NCBI GenBank assembly: GCA_036336795.1
Contig: JAYZFL010000036.1
Span: forward strand, 1 to 27,644
Source of the DNA: UBA822 sp036336795
GTDB taxonomy: Bacteria; Gemmatimonadota; Gemmatimonadetes; Longimicrobiales; Gaopeijiaceae
Direction: 5' to 3'
DNA: 27,644 nucleotides
In this document: positions 8,563 through 16,397 of the stretch, piece by piece
How the letters are laid out: the number at the start of each line of letters is the position of its first letter
Position numbering within the stretch: the first letter of the stretch is position 1
The notes under the pieces: model-generated
The model's database searches: none
What the model saw: the letters and a program-made list of their open reading frames with translations, nothing else
What the model was told of the DNA's origin: nothing
Position numbers and translations under genes: made by a program

Positions 8563-10551
8563 ATGCCTCGGTTTCAGCTGTCGTCGACGTACAAACCACA
8601 GGGGGATCAACCCACTGCCATTGCCGAGCTGAGTGCCGGATTGATGCGTGGAGATCGCTTTCAGACTCTGCTAGGAGCGACCGGGACTGGAAAGACTTAC
8701 TCCATCGCTCATGTGATCGCCAACTACGGACGACCCACACTCGTCAGCTCTCATAATAAGACACTAGCAGCGCAACTCTACGGTGAGCTCAAGGCGCTCT
8801 TTCCGCGGAATGCCGTCGAATATTTCATCTCCTACTACGACTATTATCAACCCGAGGCATACGTCCCTTCTACTGACACCTATATCGAGAAGGATACGGC
8901 CATCAATGAGGACATTGAGCGTCTACGTTTGAGGGCGACATCTTCACTGATGGAGCGAAAAGATGTAATCGTGGTCGCGTCTGTATCGTCTATCTATGGG
9001 CTAGGTAACCCGACGGATTACCGATCACTCATGCTGCATCTGAGCGTCGGACAGCAGGTCGGGCGGAGGGACATTCTCAAGTCCCTTGTAGACACGCAGT
9101 ATCGACGGAACGACTACGAGTTCGAGCGGGGCACGTTTCGGGTTCGCGGTGACACCGTAGAGATCTTTCCCGCCTACGAGGAGCAGGCGATTCGGGTTGA
9201 GCTTTGGGGAGATAAAGTCGAGCGGATCACTCGATTCAACCCTCTGACGGGTGAGACCATAACTCCGATGAAGCGTACCTCTGTCTATCCCGCAAGTCAT
9301 TACGTGACTCGGCGGGAAGTGATAGAGCAGATGGTCCCTAGGATCCGAGAGGAGATGCGAAAACAGGTTTTGGAGTTCGAGGCAGCAGGCCGACTCTTGG
9401 AGGCTCAGAGGATCGAAAGCAGAACTAATTTTGACCTCGAGATGATGCTCCAGATCGGAACCTGTCCCGGAATCGAAAACTACTCACTTTACACAAGTGG
9501 CCGCCAACCTGGAGAGCGTCCTGCGTGCCTGATTGACTACTTTCCTGAGGAATTCTTACTCGTTGTCGACGAATCCCATGTCTCCATTCCCCAGATCCAC
9601 GGGATGTATAAGGGTGACCGCTCTCGCAAAGAAACCTTGGTAGAGCACGGGTTTCGTCTGCCGAGCGCTCTTGATAATCGCCCACTCACCTTCGAGGAGT
9701 GGGATTCCCTCATCCATCGTGCCACATTTGTCTCGGCGACTCCGGGCGAGTGGGAATTGGAGCGCTCAGGTGGAGTGGTCGTGGAGCAGATCATTCGGCC
9801 GACTGGGCTCATCGATCCTGAATTGGACGTTCGTCCGGTCAAGGGACAGGTGGACGACCTACTCGCGGAGATCCGAGAGCGGGAGGCAAGGGGAGAGCGG
9901 GTCTTGGTGACCACGCTCACCAAACGGATGGCAGAAGATCTTTCGGAGTATCTTCAATCCGTCGGGGTACGAATAAGCTATATGCATTCGGATATCGACA
10001 CGATCGAGCGTATGAAAATTCTTCGAGATCTCCGTATAGGAAGAATCGACGTATTAGTTGGAATAAATTTGCTCCGCGAGGGCCTTGACCTTCCGGAGGT
10101 CTCTCTTGTAGCCATCCTGGACGCCGACAAGGAAGGCTTTCTAAGAGATCAGCGGTCGCTCATTCAGACGATTGGCCGAGCAGCCCGGAACGCTGAAGGA
10201 AGAGCCATTATGTATGCGGATCGTATCACAGGATCCATGCAGGCGTGCCTTGATGAGACGAATCGCCGCCGCGAGATCCAGATTGCCCACAATACCAAAC
10301 ACGCCATCACGCCCCGGACTATCCGAAAGAGTGTGGAGCAGATTCAGTTCTCCACGCGGGTGGCCGACGCCCGAAGTAAACCGGTGGCGCGAGTCGCTGA
10401 GCGTAAGCTCACCTATGCCGATGAAGTCAACACAGAGGAGTATCTGAAGATTCTTGAGCAGGAGATGACCGCGGCGGCCGAAGCGATGGATTTCGAGCGT
10501 GCAGCGATCCTGCGAGACCAAGTTTTCGACTTGAAAGCGGCAGCGAAGTGA
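8563..10551 (+). CDS. uvrB: UvrABC excinuclease subunit B
   Basis: UvrB is the damage-verifying helicase-like subunit of nucleotide excision repair, loaded by UvrA and then joined by UvrC. The 662-aa product has Walker A GATGTGKT (38-45), the beta-hairpin region YYDYYQPEAYVPSTDTYIEKD starting just after residue 87 (described here by its aromatic cluster), Walker B DESHV from residue 336, motif VI QTIGRAARN from 535, and a C-terminal UVR domain at about 625-660 that contacts UvrC. Length and spacing match E. coli UvrB closely. The start has no visible ribosome binding site, but MPRFQLSSTYKPQGDQP is the usual family N-terminus. Its stop codon overlaps the GTG of tsaE. uvrA and uvrC are not in the window. 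Confidence 0.97.
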   Translation: MPRFQLSSTYKPQGDQPTAIAELSAGLMRGDRFQTLLGATGTGKTYSIAHVIANYGRPTLVSSHNKTLAAQLYGELKALFPRNAVEYFISYYDYYQPEAYVPSTDTYIEKDTAINEDIERLRLRATSSLMERKDVIVVASVSSIYGLGNPTDYRSLMLHLSVGQQVGRRDILKSLVDTQYRRNDYEFERGTFRVRGDTVEIFPAYEEQAIRVELWGDKVERITRFNPLTGETITPMKRTSVYPASHYVTRREVIEQMVPRIREEMRKQVLEFEAAGRLLEAQRIESRTNFDLEMMLQIGTCPGIENYSLYTSGRQPGERPACLIDYFPEEFLLVVDESHVSIPQIHGMYKGDRSRKETLVEHGFRLPSALDNRPLTFEEWDSLIHRATFVSATPGEWELERSGGVVVEQIIRPTGLIDPELDVRPVKGQVDDLLAEIREREARGERVLVTTLTKRMAEDLSEYLQSVGVRISYMHSDIDTIERMKILRDLRIGRIDVLVGINLLREGLDLPEVSLVAILDADKEGFLRDQRSLIQTIGRAARNAEGRAIMYADRITGSMQACLDETNRRREIQIAHNTKHAITPRTIRKSVEQIQFSTRVADARSKPVARVAERKLTYADEVNTEEYLKILEQEMTAAAEAMDFERAAILRDQVFDLKAAAK

Positions 10552-11009
10552 CGCTGAACGAGCCCGACTTGATCCGGTGGGGTGAGGCTATTGGGAAGGC
10601 TGCCCAGACACCCTTGTTTCTCCTTCTACGCGGAGTACTGGGCGCTGGCAAATCTGTGCTAGCGCGGTCGATCGCGCGTGGTGCCGGCGTCAAGGGATCG
10701 GTCCCGTCTCCCACGTTTAACCTCGTGTTTCGCTATCCGTGCACACGGGGTATCCAGATCGTTCACGTGGATCTTTTTCGGCTGTCTGATCCGGCAGAGC
10801 TTTGGGAACTCGGATGGCAAGACTTGGGTGCTCGGGACGAGCTAGTCCTTGTCGAGTGGCCGGAGCGGGCAGAGAAATTTCTTCCGAAGAGTCGCTGGGA
10901 GGTGAGCTTACGTTTCGTCGAAGAGGACGACAACATCCGAAGCGTGACCCTTAGCCGCTTTGGTGTCCCGCCTCATCTTCCTGGTTTTCCGGTCACTGTT
11001 ACGGTATGA
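10548..11009 (+). CDS. tsaE: tRNA t6A biosynthesis ATPase TsaE
   Basis: TsaE is the P-loop ATPase that works with TsaB and TsaD in making N6-threonylcarbamoyladenosine at position 37 of ANN-decoding tRNAs. The 153-aa product contains a Walker A RGVLGAGKSVLARSIARGAG, the family motif VPSPTFNLVFRY, HVDLFRL, and VEWPER near the end of the core domain. The usual GDLGAGKT reads GVLGAGKS here, a mild variation that keeps the P-loop Lys-Ser. The GTG start forms a GTGA overlap with the uvrB stop, and the stop forms an ATGA overlap with tsaB, implying translational coupling on both sides. The C-terminal 15 residues are hydrophobic and proline-rich and look unstructured. Confidence 0.92.
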   Translation: MTLNEPDLIRWGEAIGKAAQTPLFLLLRGVLGAGKSVLARSIARGAGVKGSVPSPTFNLVFRYPCTRGIQIVHVDLFRLSDPAELWELGWQDLGARDELVLVEWPERAEKFLPKSRWEVSLRFVEEDDNIRSVTLSRFGVPPHLPGFPVTVTV

Positions 11010-11770
11010 AAACTGCCGGGAACTGTTGGTCTCCCCAGGGGGTGTATTTGGCCTTGGACACGTCTACTCGGATCGGATCGGTTTGCTTGGCTGTGGGCAC
11101 CTCAGTCCAGGATCGAGGTGTTCTTGACAAACCGGCGGCTCACGGCTCTGATCTGCTCCCCATGATACGGGAGATTCTGAAACGGGCTGGCATGGAGCCT
11201 TCCGATCTTGCCGGCATCATTGTGGGATCCGGCCCAGGATCATTCACCGGTGTGCGAGTAGCGGCGGCGACTGCGAAAGGCATGTGCCGCTCTCTTGGAA
11301 TCCCGCTCTGGGCTGTGTCATCCCTTGAGGCAGGAGCCGTCTCCTTGGATGTCCAGGGGCCGACCCTTTCCGAGCATCCGTCTAACGTGCTTTCGAGTGA
11401 GGAGATGGCCCGGCCACGGTACGTACTCTTCGACGCAAGGAGTGATCGTGTATATGCGGCTTGCTATGTTCCGGTTGAACACGGATTGGAAGAACTTATT
11501 CCCCCGCACGCAACTACTATCGGTGAGATTCTTGCTGACGATATACCGGCTTGCAGCTTCATCGGGGATGGGGCGGAACGCCACTCGGACGAGATCCAGG
11601 GTGCCGGTTTTTCGGTTCTTTCTGCTCCGATCGGTATGCCGTCGGCTGAGGGGCTTTTGGCTCTCATTGGTAGGTCACCCTCCCGCCCTCCACTGGGTGA
11701 TATAGGGCTTTGGGAGCCCGACTATATTCGTCCGTCTTCCGCGGAGCGATTAGCGAGGTCTCGAAGATGA
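11006..11770 (+). CDS. tsaB: tRNA t6A biosynthesis protein TsaB
   Basis: TsaB is the actin-fold (ASKHA) partner that forms a heterodimer with TsaD and bridges it to TsaE. The 254-aa product shows the signature segments YLALDTSTRIGSVCLA near the N-terminus, HGSDLLPMIREILKRAG, and IIVGSGPGSFTGVRVAAATA, followed by KGMCRSLGIPLWAVSSLEA. The C-terminal half, ending in WEPDYIRPSSAE, also matches the family (it often ends P-x-Y-x-R). About 13 extra residues precede the first beta strand. It overlaps tsaE by an ATGA and rimI by an ATGA. tsaD and tsaC are not in the window. Confidence 0.93.
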   Translation: MKTAGNCWSPQGVYLALDTSTRIGSVCLAVGTSVQDRGVLDKPAAHGSDLLPMIREILKRAGMEPSDLAGIIVGSGPGSFTGVRVAAATAKGMCRSLGIPLWAVSSLEAGAVSLDVQGPTLSEHPSNVLSSEEMARPRYVLFDARSDRVYAACYVPVEHGLEELIPPHATTIGEILADDIPACSFIGDGAERHSDEIQGAGFSVLSAPIGMPSAEGLLALIGRSPSRPPLGDIGLWEPDYIRPSSAERLARSRR

Positions 11771-12312
11771 GCGAAGAGCTCTTCGGCAACCTAGTTGCAT
11801 TTAGATCCGATGAGGAAATTCCAGGCTTTAGTGTGCGCCGGATGTTGCTTTCCGACGTGCCCGCGGTGGTTTCTATTGAGACGTCGACTTTCTCGGCTCC
11901 CTGGAAGGAAGGAACATTTCGTTCCCTTTTGGAGAGATCCGGCGTTGAGGTCTGGGTAGTGGAGTGGGAGGATATGGTGGCAGCGTACGCCATCCTTTGG
12001 TGTATTCTAGAAGAAGGGGAGCTGGCTAACCTTGCAGTCCGCAGTGACCTGAGAGGGAAGGGTATCGGATCGAAACTCTTGAGTCGAGTTCTGGAAGCGG
12101 CGGAGGTTGCCGGCGTGCGAGACCTCTACCTCGAGGTCCGAGAATCCAACGGAAGCGCCCGGCGGATGTATGCTCAAAGTGGGTTCCAGGAAATTGGCGT
12201 TCGCAAAGGATACTACGACCATCCCCGTGAAGATGCATTCGTGCTTAGAAAATCTCTTGGAATGAAATCCGACGTTCCGCCTGAACAGCGGGAGAGTGGG
12301 AAACGTGCGTAG
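11767..12312 (+). CDS. rimI: RimI-type protein N-terminal alanine acetyltransferase
   Basis: This is a GNAT-family acetyltransferase of the RimI group, which acetylates the N-terminus of ribosomal protein S18 and possibly other proteins using acetyl-CoA. The 181-aa product has the N-terminal VRRMLLSDVPAVVSIE, the family W/F pair in FSAPWKEGTF, the acetyl-CoA-binding LAVRSDLRGKGIGSKLL, and LEVRESNGSARRMYAQSGF ending in the EIGVRKGYY strand. I chose the ATG at 11767, which overlaps the tsaB stop as ATGA. A TTG 19 codons earlier only adds sequence read through tsaB. The common tsaB-rimI pairing in bacteria supports the call. The C-terminal tail of about 20 polar residues is extra. Confidence 0.9.
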   Translation: MSEELFGNLVAFRSDEEIPGFSVRRMLLSDVPAVVSIETSTFSAPWKEGTFRSLLERSGVEVWVVEWEDMVAAYAILWCILEEGELANLAVRSDLRGKGIGSKLLSRVLEAAEVAGVRDLYLEVRESNGSARRMYAQSGFQEIGVRKGYYDHPREDAFVLRKSLGMKSDVPPEQRESGKRA

Positions 12313-12331
12313 TTCGAGAGCTAAAAGTGCG

Positions 12332-12361
12332 TTGACCGCCAGGGATATGTTGGTCTATCTT
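12332..12361 (+). promoter_or_regulatory. Candidate sigma-70-type promoter for the hem operon
   Basis: TTGACC (12332-12337, five of six consensus bases) is followed after 18 bases by TATCTT (12356-12361, four of six). It starts 20 bases after the rimI stop and would begin transcription near 12368, about 168 bases before hemX. Spacing and position are reasonable, but the match could be chance. The promoter rules of this lineage are not known to me. Confidence 0.35.
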
Positions 12362-12415
12362 CGTGAGTGCAGAGCAGTACATACAGCCCTGTCCCACCTT
12401 GAAGGGGGAGCGATC

Positions 12416-12502
12416 ATGGTTCGGTTAGTGACGACCGTGCTTTCCTTGGCAAATTGCCCGGTTTTACGGCTGTCTAGGAGCCCGAACCCTACGCCTATTT
12501 AA
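12416..12502 (+). CDS. Putative 28-aa leader peptide upstream of hemX-hemA
   Basis: A short ORF begins with ATG at 12416, preceded by a purine-rich AAGGGGGAG (ending at 12410, 5 bases before the ATG), one of the better ribosome binding sites in the window. It encodes 28 residues, MVRLVTTVLSLANCPVLRLS followed by a short Ser/Pro tail, and stops with TAA at 12500-12502. It lies between a candidate promoter and hemX and is in the same frame as hemX, 33 bases upstream of it. The Cys-Pro pair is of interest because Cys-Pro is the core of heme-regulatory motifs. Whether it is translated is unknown. It may equally be a chance ORF in a 223-base gap (12313-12535). Confidence 0.3.
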   Translation: MVRLVTTVLSLANCPVLRLSRSPNPTPI

Positions 12503-12535
12503 GGCAGGCCACGATCTTCACATGATGCGACACCT

Positions 12536-13339
12536 TTGACGCACGTAGTCGCCCTCCTCCTATACATCGGATCATTGATCCTTTGGTTCCGCTCTCTTTT
12601 CACTGGAGGGCGCGGTACCGCGATCGCCTTCGGTTTGGCATCTGCTGGCGTGTTAGTCCATATCGTAGCGCTTGCACGGTTTACCGCTGACTACAGACAG
12701 CTTCCTTTTGAGGGGCTAGGCCCCTCGCTGTCGACCTTGGCTCTCATCATCGGGGTGGGATTGATAGCGACGATCGGGCTGGGTGAGGGACGGCGTGTTG
12801 GAATCGTTCTCGTACCGGTTGTGATCGTTTTAGAGGCGGTGGCGGTTTCACTCGGACTTCGGCCGTCCTCTCAGGCACTTGATTTTCAGGGAGCCTGGTT
12901 CGGTCTCCATGTTGCCTTGGCGTTTGTCGGTCTCGGAGGCTTTGCCGTGGCTTTCGCTTCAGGCATTCTCTACCTCGTCCAGCTCCACGAGCTCAACCTC
13001 AAGAGGATGGGTAGGCTCTTTCGATTCACACCACCCCTGACGACTCTAGACCGTTTAGTCAGAGTGGCACTGGTGACAGGATTCACCACTTTCACGCTGG
13101 CCCTGTCCCTGGGATGGCTTTGGACTATCAGTTTCCGGCAGTCCTTTGATCAATCCAATCCCAAGGTCCTCTGGTCGCTCATGATTTGGGCTATTTTTGT
13201 GGTTGCCCTCGTGGTACGAGTTGGTGGTGGCCTGAAGGAACGGCGGAGTGCGGTCGCGAGCGCTATAGGGTTTCCGGTCATCGTTATCGTCTATCTCGGA
13301 CTTCGCATGGTCAGCTCGGCACATGGATTTTTTCTATGA
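12536..13339 (+). CDS. CcsA/HemX-family integral membrane protein
   Basis: The 267-aa protein has eight predicted membrane segments and resembles the HemX/CcsA (cytochrome c assembly) family. The second half has GAWFGLHVALAFVGLGGFA and a degenerate tryptophan-rich stretch, LGWLWTISFRQSF followed by PKVLWSLMIWAIF, which matches the region where CcsA proteins carry the WWD heme-handling motif. His residues in WFGLHVAL and in SSAHGFF are candidate heme ligands. The gene overlaps hemA by ATGA, the known hemX-hemA arrangement, which favours a HemX role (regulation of HemA level) over full cytochrome c synthetase. The only possible start in the frame is TTG at 12536, since TAA lies at 12500. It has no close ribosome binding site, but a five-codon ATG ORF (12522-12539) ends on it. 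Function between HemX and CcsA is uncertain. Confidence 0.75.
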   Translation: MTHVVALLLYIGSLILWFRSLFTGGRGTAIAFGLASAGVLVHIVALARFTADYRQLPFEGLGPSLSTLALIIGVGLIATIGLGEGRRVGIVLVPVVIVLEAVAVSLGLRPSSQALDFQGAWFGLHVALAFVGLGGFAVAFASGILYLVQLHELNLKRMGRLFRFTPPLTTLDRLVRVALVTGFTTFTLALSLGWLWTISFRQSFDQSNPKVLWSLMIWAIFVVALVVRVGGGLKERRSAVASAIGFPVIVIVYLGLRMVSSAHGFFL

Positions 13340-14709
13340 GCCCTCTCTCCGTTGTTGGGGTAAGCCACTTGACAGCTCCCGTGGGAATCCGAGAGCGGTT
13401 CGCTTTTGCATCCGGTGAAGCCACAGCGGCCCTCGACGAGCTTCGAACACGAGCCGGAATAGTGGAGGCTGTTCTGCTGTCTACCTGCAATAGGACAGAG
13501 CTTTACCTCTATCCCGGTTCGGATGCGCACCTAGAGGCTGCCGAAATCGTATTCGCTAAGAAAGCCGGTGAATTGGTGGGTGGGATCAACCAATACCTCT
13601 ACAGGTACGATGGCTCGGATTCAGTTCGACACCTTTATCGTGTTGCTGGCGGGCTTGATTCGTTGATCCTTGGCGAAGCAGAGGTGCAGGGACAGGTCAG
13701 GGCGGCATACAAGTTGGCTGAGAGCGTCCCGGTTCATCCGCCGTTGGCTGGACCGGTCATACACCGACTTTTCCAATCGGCGCTTGCAGCAGGTGGACAA
13801 ATCCGATCGCAAACACCTATCGGTGAGGGAGCGGCGAGCGTTGCATCTGTAGCGGTCGAATTAGCGCGAAAGATCTTCGGAAGTCTTTCCGGTCGACAAG
13901 TGATGATCTTGGGGGCTGGCACGACCGCAGAATTGGTAGTAAAAGCACTCGAACGGGATGGGATCGGTGGCCTCGTCGTGTCCAATCGTACTTACGAGCG
14001 AGCTCGGGACCTCGCGGCCAAACTATCGGGGAATGCGGTCCATTTTGATCGAATGCCCTTTACCTTGGCGGAAACAGATGTCCTTATAGCGTCGACCACT
14101 GCTCCCCACCCTCTGGTTGCTTTGGACGGTTTTCGACATGCCATGGATGGTGGTCGGGCGCGACCTCTTCTGATTCTGGATCTTGCTATCCCACGAAATG
14201 TCGAGCCCGAGGTCGGGGGTGAAGCAAACGTTTTCTTATACAACGTGGATGATCTTCGGGAGATCGTAGACGACAACCTGCTTGCGAGACGAGCATCCGT
14301 GTCGGATGCCGAAACCATCGTCGACGAATACGCCGACGCCTTCCTGCGCTGGCACGATGCGAGGAATGTCATTCCCGTGATTCGGAGCCTCCGCGGACGC
14401 TGGGAAAATGTAAGACGGAGTGAACTTGATCGACTCTTGCATCGATTAGAGTGTATGGCTGCGGATGACAGAGAAGCTATTGAAGCTTTCTCAAAGCGGC
14501 TGCTGAACAAGCTGTTACATGAACCGACTGCGCGGTTGCGGGAGGGCGCCGGTAATGGGCGGGGGGCGGAATTCATCGACGCTATCCGATACCTGCACGA
14601 TCTAAAAGATGCTGGACCGGAACTTGCTGAAGAATCCCAGCAGGTGCTCAAGGGGGACACTCTTGAGGATGACGAGGGGGAACGAGAAGGGACCGACAAC
14701 GGTGACTGA
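13336..14709 (+). CDS. hemA: Glutamyl-tRNA reductase
   Basis: HemA reduces glutamyl-tRNA to glutamate-1-semialdehyde with NADPH, the first committed step of C5-pathway tetrapyrrole synthesis. The 457-aa product starts MSPLSVVGVSHLTAPVGIRE and has the catalytic Cys51 in LLSTCNRTELY. It then shows GLDSLILGEAEVQGQVR, the Rossmann motif VMILGAGTTAELVVKAL followed by VVSNRTYERA, and a C-terminal helical dimerisation domain. I place the start at the ATG at 13336, overlapping the hemX-like stop as ATGA. The frame remains open 50 codons upstream, but that part is read through the membrane protein gene. The tail of about 25 residues after the dimerisation domain is strongly acidic. No hemC, hemB, hemD or hemL follows; the next gene is an epimerase. 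Confidence 0.96.
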   Translation: MSPLSVVGVSHLTAPVGIRERFAFASGEATAALDELRTRAGIVEAVLLSTCNRTELYLYPGSDAHLEAAEIVFAKKAGELVGGINQYLYRYDGSDSVRHLYRVAGGLDSLILGEAEVQGQVRAAYKLAESVPVHPPLAGPVIHRLFQSALAAGGQIRSQTPIGEGAASVASVAVELARKIFGSLSGRQVMILGAGTTAELVVKALERDGIGGLVVSNRTYERARDLAAKLSGNAVHFDRMPFTLAETDVLIASTTAPHPLVALDGFRHAMDGGRARPLLILDLAIPRNVEPEVGGEANVFLYNVDDLREIVDDNLLARRASVSDAETIVDEYADAFLRWHDARNVIPVIRSLRGRWENVRRSELDRLLHRLECMAADDREAIEAFSKRLLNKLLHEPTARLREGAGNGRGAEFIDAIRYLHDLKDAGPELAEESQQVLKGDTLEDDEGEREGTDNGD

Positions 14710-15664
14710 TTCGATGAGAAGAGTCCTTGTGACCGGTGGGGCAGGGTTCATCGGAAGTCACGTCGTTGATGCATACGTAGCTCGCGGCTATCAGGTTTGG
14801 GTGGTTGATGACCTGTCGAGTGGCCGCACGGCTAATTTGAACTCGAATGTCGAGTTCCTTAAGATGGGGATAGAGGATCCAAAATTGAGAGACCTCTTTC
14901 GAGAAGTGAAGTTCGATCTGGTGAGTTTGCACGCGGCGCAGATCGACGTTCGCATCTCCGTGAAAGACCCGGCCAGGGATGCTTTGATCAATGTGATCGG
15001 ACTACTCAACGTTCTCGAAGGTGCACGGGAGGTGGAAACCTGCAGGGTCGTCTACGTATCTAGCGGAGGGGTCGTCTACGGAGAGCCCGAACAGATCCCT
15101 ACGCCCGAAGCCGCACCCAAACAGCCCCTCTCTCCCTATGGTGTGGCTAAGCTTTCGGGAGAGCATTACCTGCACTACTATCGCGAGGTTCACGGACTCG
15201 AATACGTAGCGCTTCGCTACGCCAACGTTTTCGGGCCCCGTCAAGATCCACAAGGTGAGGCCGGTGTTGTGGCAATCTTCTGTGATCGGCTCATGTCGGG
15301 CGAGGAGCTTACAATTTTTGGAGACGGAGAGCAGACTCGTGACTACGTCTACATCGAGGATGTAGTGAGTGCCAACCTCCTGGCGTCCGATATGACATTA
15401 AAGCCGAACTCGAATCTCGATTCTCGAGCTTTCAATGTAGGGACAGGGATCGGAACGAGTGTCAACCGCCTTGCCGACATTTTAGAGGATATCGCCCACG
15501 ATCATCCGGGTCGTGTCTATCGGAGTGGTCGCGCTGGTGAGTTGCGTCACAGTACGCTGGACATCTCTCGATTAGCTGACCATGGATGGTCACCTCATCA
15601 CGGTCTTAGGGACGGTCTCCGGAATACATATCGCTTTATAGTAAATCATAAGAACGGTGCCTAG
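14702..15664 (+). CDS. NAD-dependent nucleotide-sugar epimerase/dehydratase
   Basis: This is an extended short-chain dehydrogenase of about 320 aa, resembling UDP-glucose 4-epimerase. It has the NAD-binding VLVTGGAGFIGSHVVDAY, DDLSSGRTANL, the catalytic Ser-Tyr-Lys region with VYVSSGGVVYGEP and SPYGVAKLSGE, RYANVFGPRQDP, and the substrate-side FGDGEQTRDYVYIEDV. The product is probably a nucleotide sugar for LPS or capsule, but the exact sugar cannot be read from sequence. GAGAAGGGA nine bases upstream favours the GTG at 14702, which overlaps the end of hemA by 8 bases; the ATG at 14714 is the alternative. The stop abuts the tolQ ATG with no gap, so it looks like part of one long transcript joining hemA to the tol genes. 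Confidence 0.85.
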   Translation: MTDSMRRVLVTGGAGFIGSHVVDAYVARGYQVWVVDDLSSGRTANLNSNVEFLKMGIEDPKLRDLFREVKFDLVSLHAAQIDVRISVKDPARDALINVIGLLNVLEGAREVETCRVVYVSSGGVVYGEPEQIPTPEAAPKQPLSPYGVAKLSGEHYLHYYREVHGLEYVALRYANVFGPRQDPQGEAGVVAIFCDRLMSGEELTIFGDGEQTRDYVYIEDVVSANLLASDMTLKPNSNLDSRAFNVGTGIGTSVNRLADILEDIAHDHPGRVYRSGRAGELRHSTLDISRLADHGWSPHHGLRDGLRNTYRFIVNHKNGA

Positions 15665-16384
15665 ATGGGGTTTTCAGTACTTCTTTCCCAGGCCGCTGCA
15701 CCCACGAGTGCATGGGATATGGTGTTCGGTGGGACACTCCCCACGAAGCTAGTCCTCTTCATACTCGCTCTGTCGTCAGCTGCGTCGTGGATTCTCATCT
15801 TCTGGAAAGCTAAGCAGTTCAGGGTGGTTCGACGGCAGGGTAACGAGTTCCTACAGAAGATTGAGCGTGCTACAGGGCTTGAGGATGCTTATAAGGCCAT
15901 CATCGTCCTCCCGGACTCGCCCTACGGGAGAGTTTTTCAGCAAGGGGTGAATTTCTTCAGCGAGTTGCGACCCGGTGCCCTCCGTGAGGGTGCGCCAGTT
16001 GGAGCCGGCCTCTCGCTCACACAACTTCAAGCGCTGAAGTTGGTGTTGGAAAAAGAGGAAGCGGAAGAACGGGACGAGCTCGCAAGAGGACTCACCTGGT
16101 TGGCTGTGATGGGTTCGGTGTCACCCTTGATGGGTCTGATGGGTACCGTCATCGGTATAACCAATACCTTCCTCGGGATCACTGCTTCAGGATCCTCAAA
16201 TATCAGCGCAGTCGCCCCCGGGGTGGCAGAGGCACTGGTCACGACGGTTGCGGGTCTTGCCGTGGCGATCCCATCGGTGATTGCCTACAATCATTTCGTT
16301 GCGAGACTTGACCTTGTCAGCGGTGAGCTTGAGGGATTCTCCAGTGAATTCATCGGGACTCTCGCACGTGAAGGACGTGTCTGA
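15665..16384 (+). CDS. tolQ: Tol-Pal motor protein TolQ (MotA/TolQ/ExbB family)
   Basis: TolQ is the five-fold inner-membrane motor subunit that, with TolR, uses the proton gradient to energise TolA. The 239-aa product has three membrane segments: one at about 26-46 (TKLVLFILALSSAASWILIF), and two in the C-terminal half, GLTWLAVMGSVSPLMGLMGT and AEALVTTVAGLAVAIPSVIAYN. The Thr residues in GLMGTVIG and ALVTTVAG occupy the conserved pore positions. The N-terminal placement (TolQ rather than ExbB) is supported by the tolR-tolB-pal genes that follow. It begins immediately after the epimerase stop, with AAGAACGG as a weak ribosome binding site. Confidence 0.93.
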   Translation: MGFSVLLSQAAAPTSAWDMVFGGTLPTKLVLFILALSSAASWILIFWKAKQFRVVRRQGNEFLQKIERATGLEDAYKAIIVLPDSPYGRVFQQGVNFFSELRPGALREGAPVGAGLSLTQLQALKLVLEKEEAEERDELARGLTWLAVMGSVSPLMGLMGTVIGITNTFLGITASGSSNISAVAPGVAEALVTTVAGLAVAIPSVIAYNHFVARLDLVSGELEGFSSEFIGTLAREGRV

Positions 16385-16397
16385 TGGACCACAGCTG

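Noticed and set aside
12296..12415. 68-codon ORF starting with GTG at 12296 upstream of the putative leader
   Set aside because: The first part overlaps the rimI 3' end and includes the promoter-like boxes. Only the segment from the ATG at 12416 has a ribosome binding site, so only that part is listed.
13186..13335. Upstream extension of hemA
   Set aside because: It is read through the last membrane segments of the hemX-like gene. The ATG at 13336 fits the family N-terminus and overlaps the preceding stop.
13992..14699. Minus-strand ORF of 235 codons inside hemA
   Set aside because: It is fully antisense to hemA, and Ser/Arg-rich composition is typical of a shadow frame in GC-rich codons.
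16281..16397. Upstream extension of tolR
   Set aside because: It lies inside tolQ. TolR from 16398 has the normal family length and begins just before the membrane segment.
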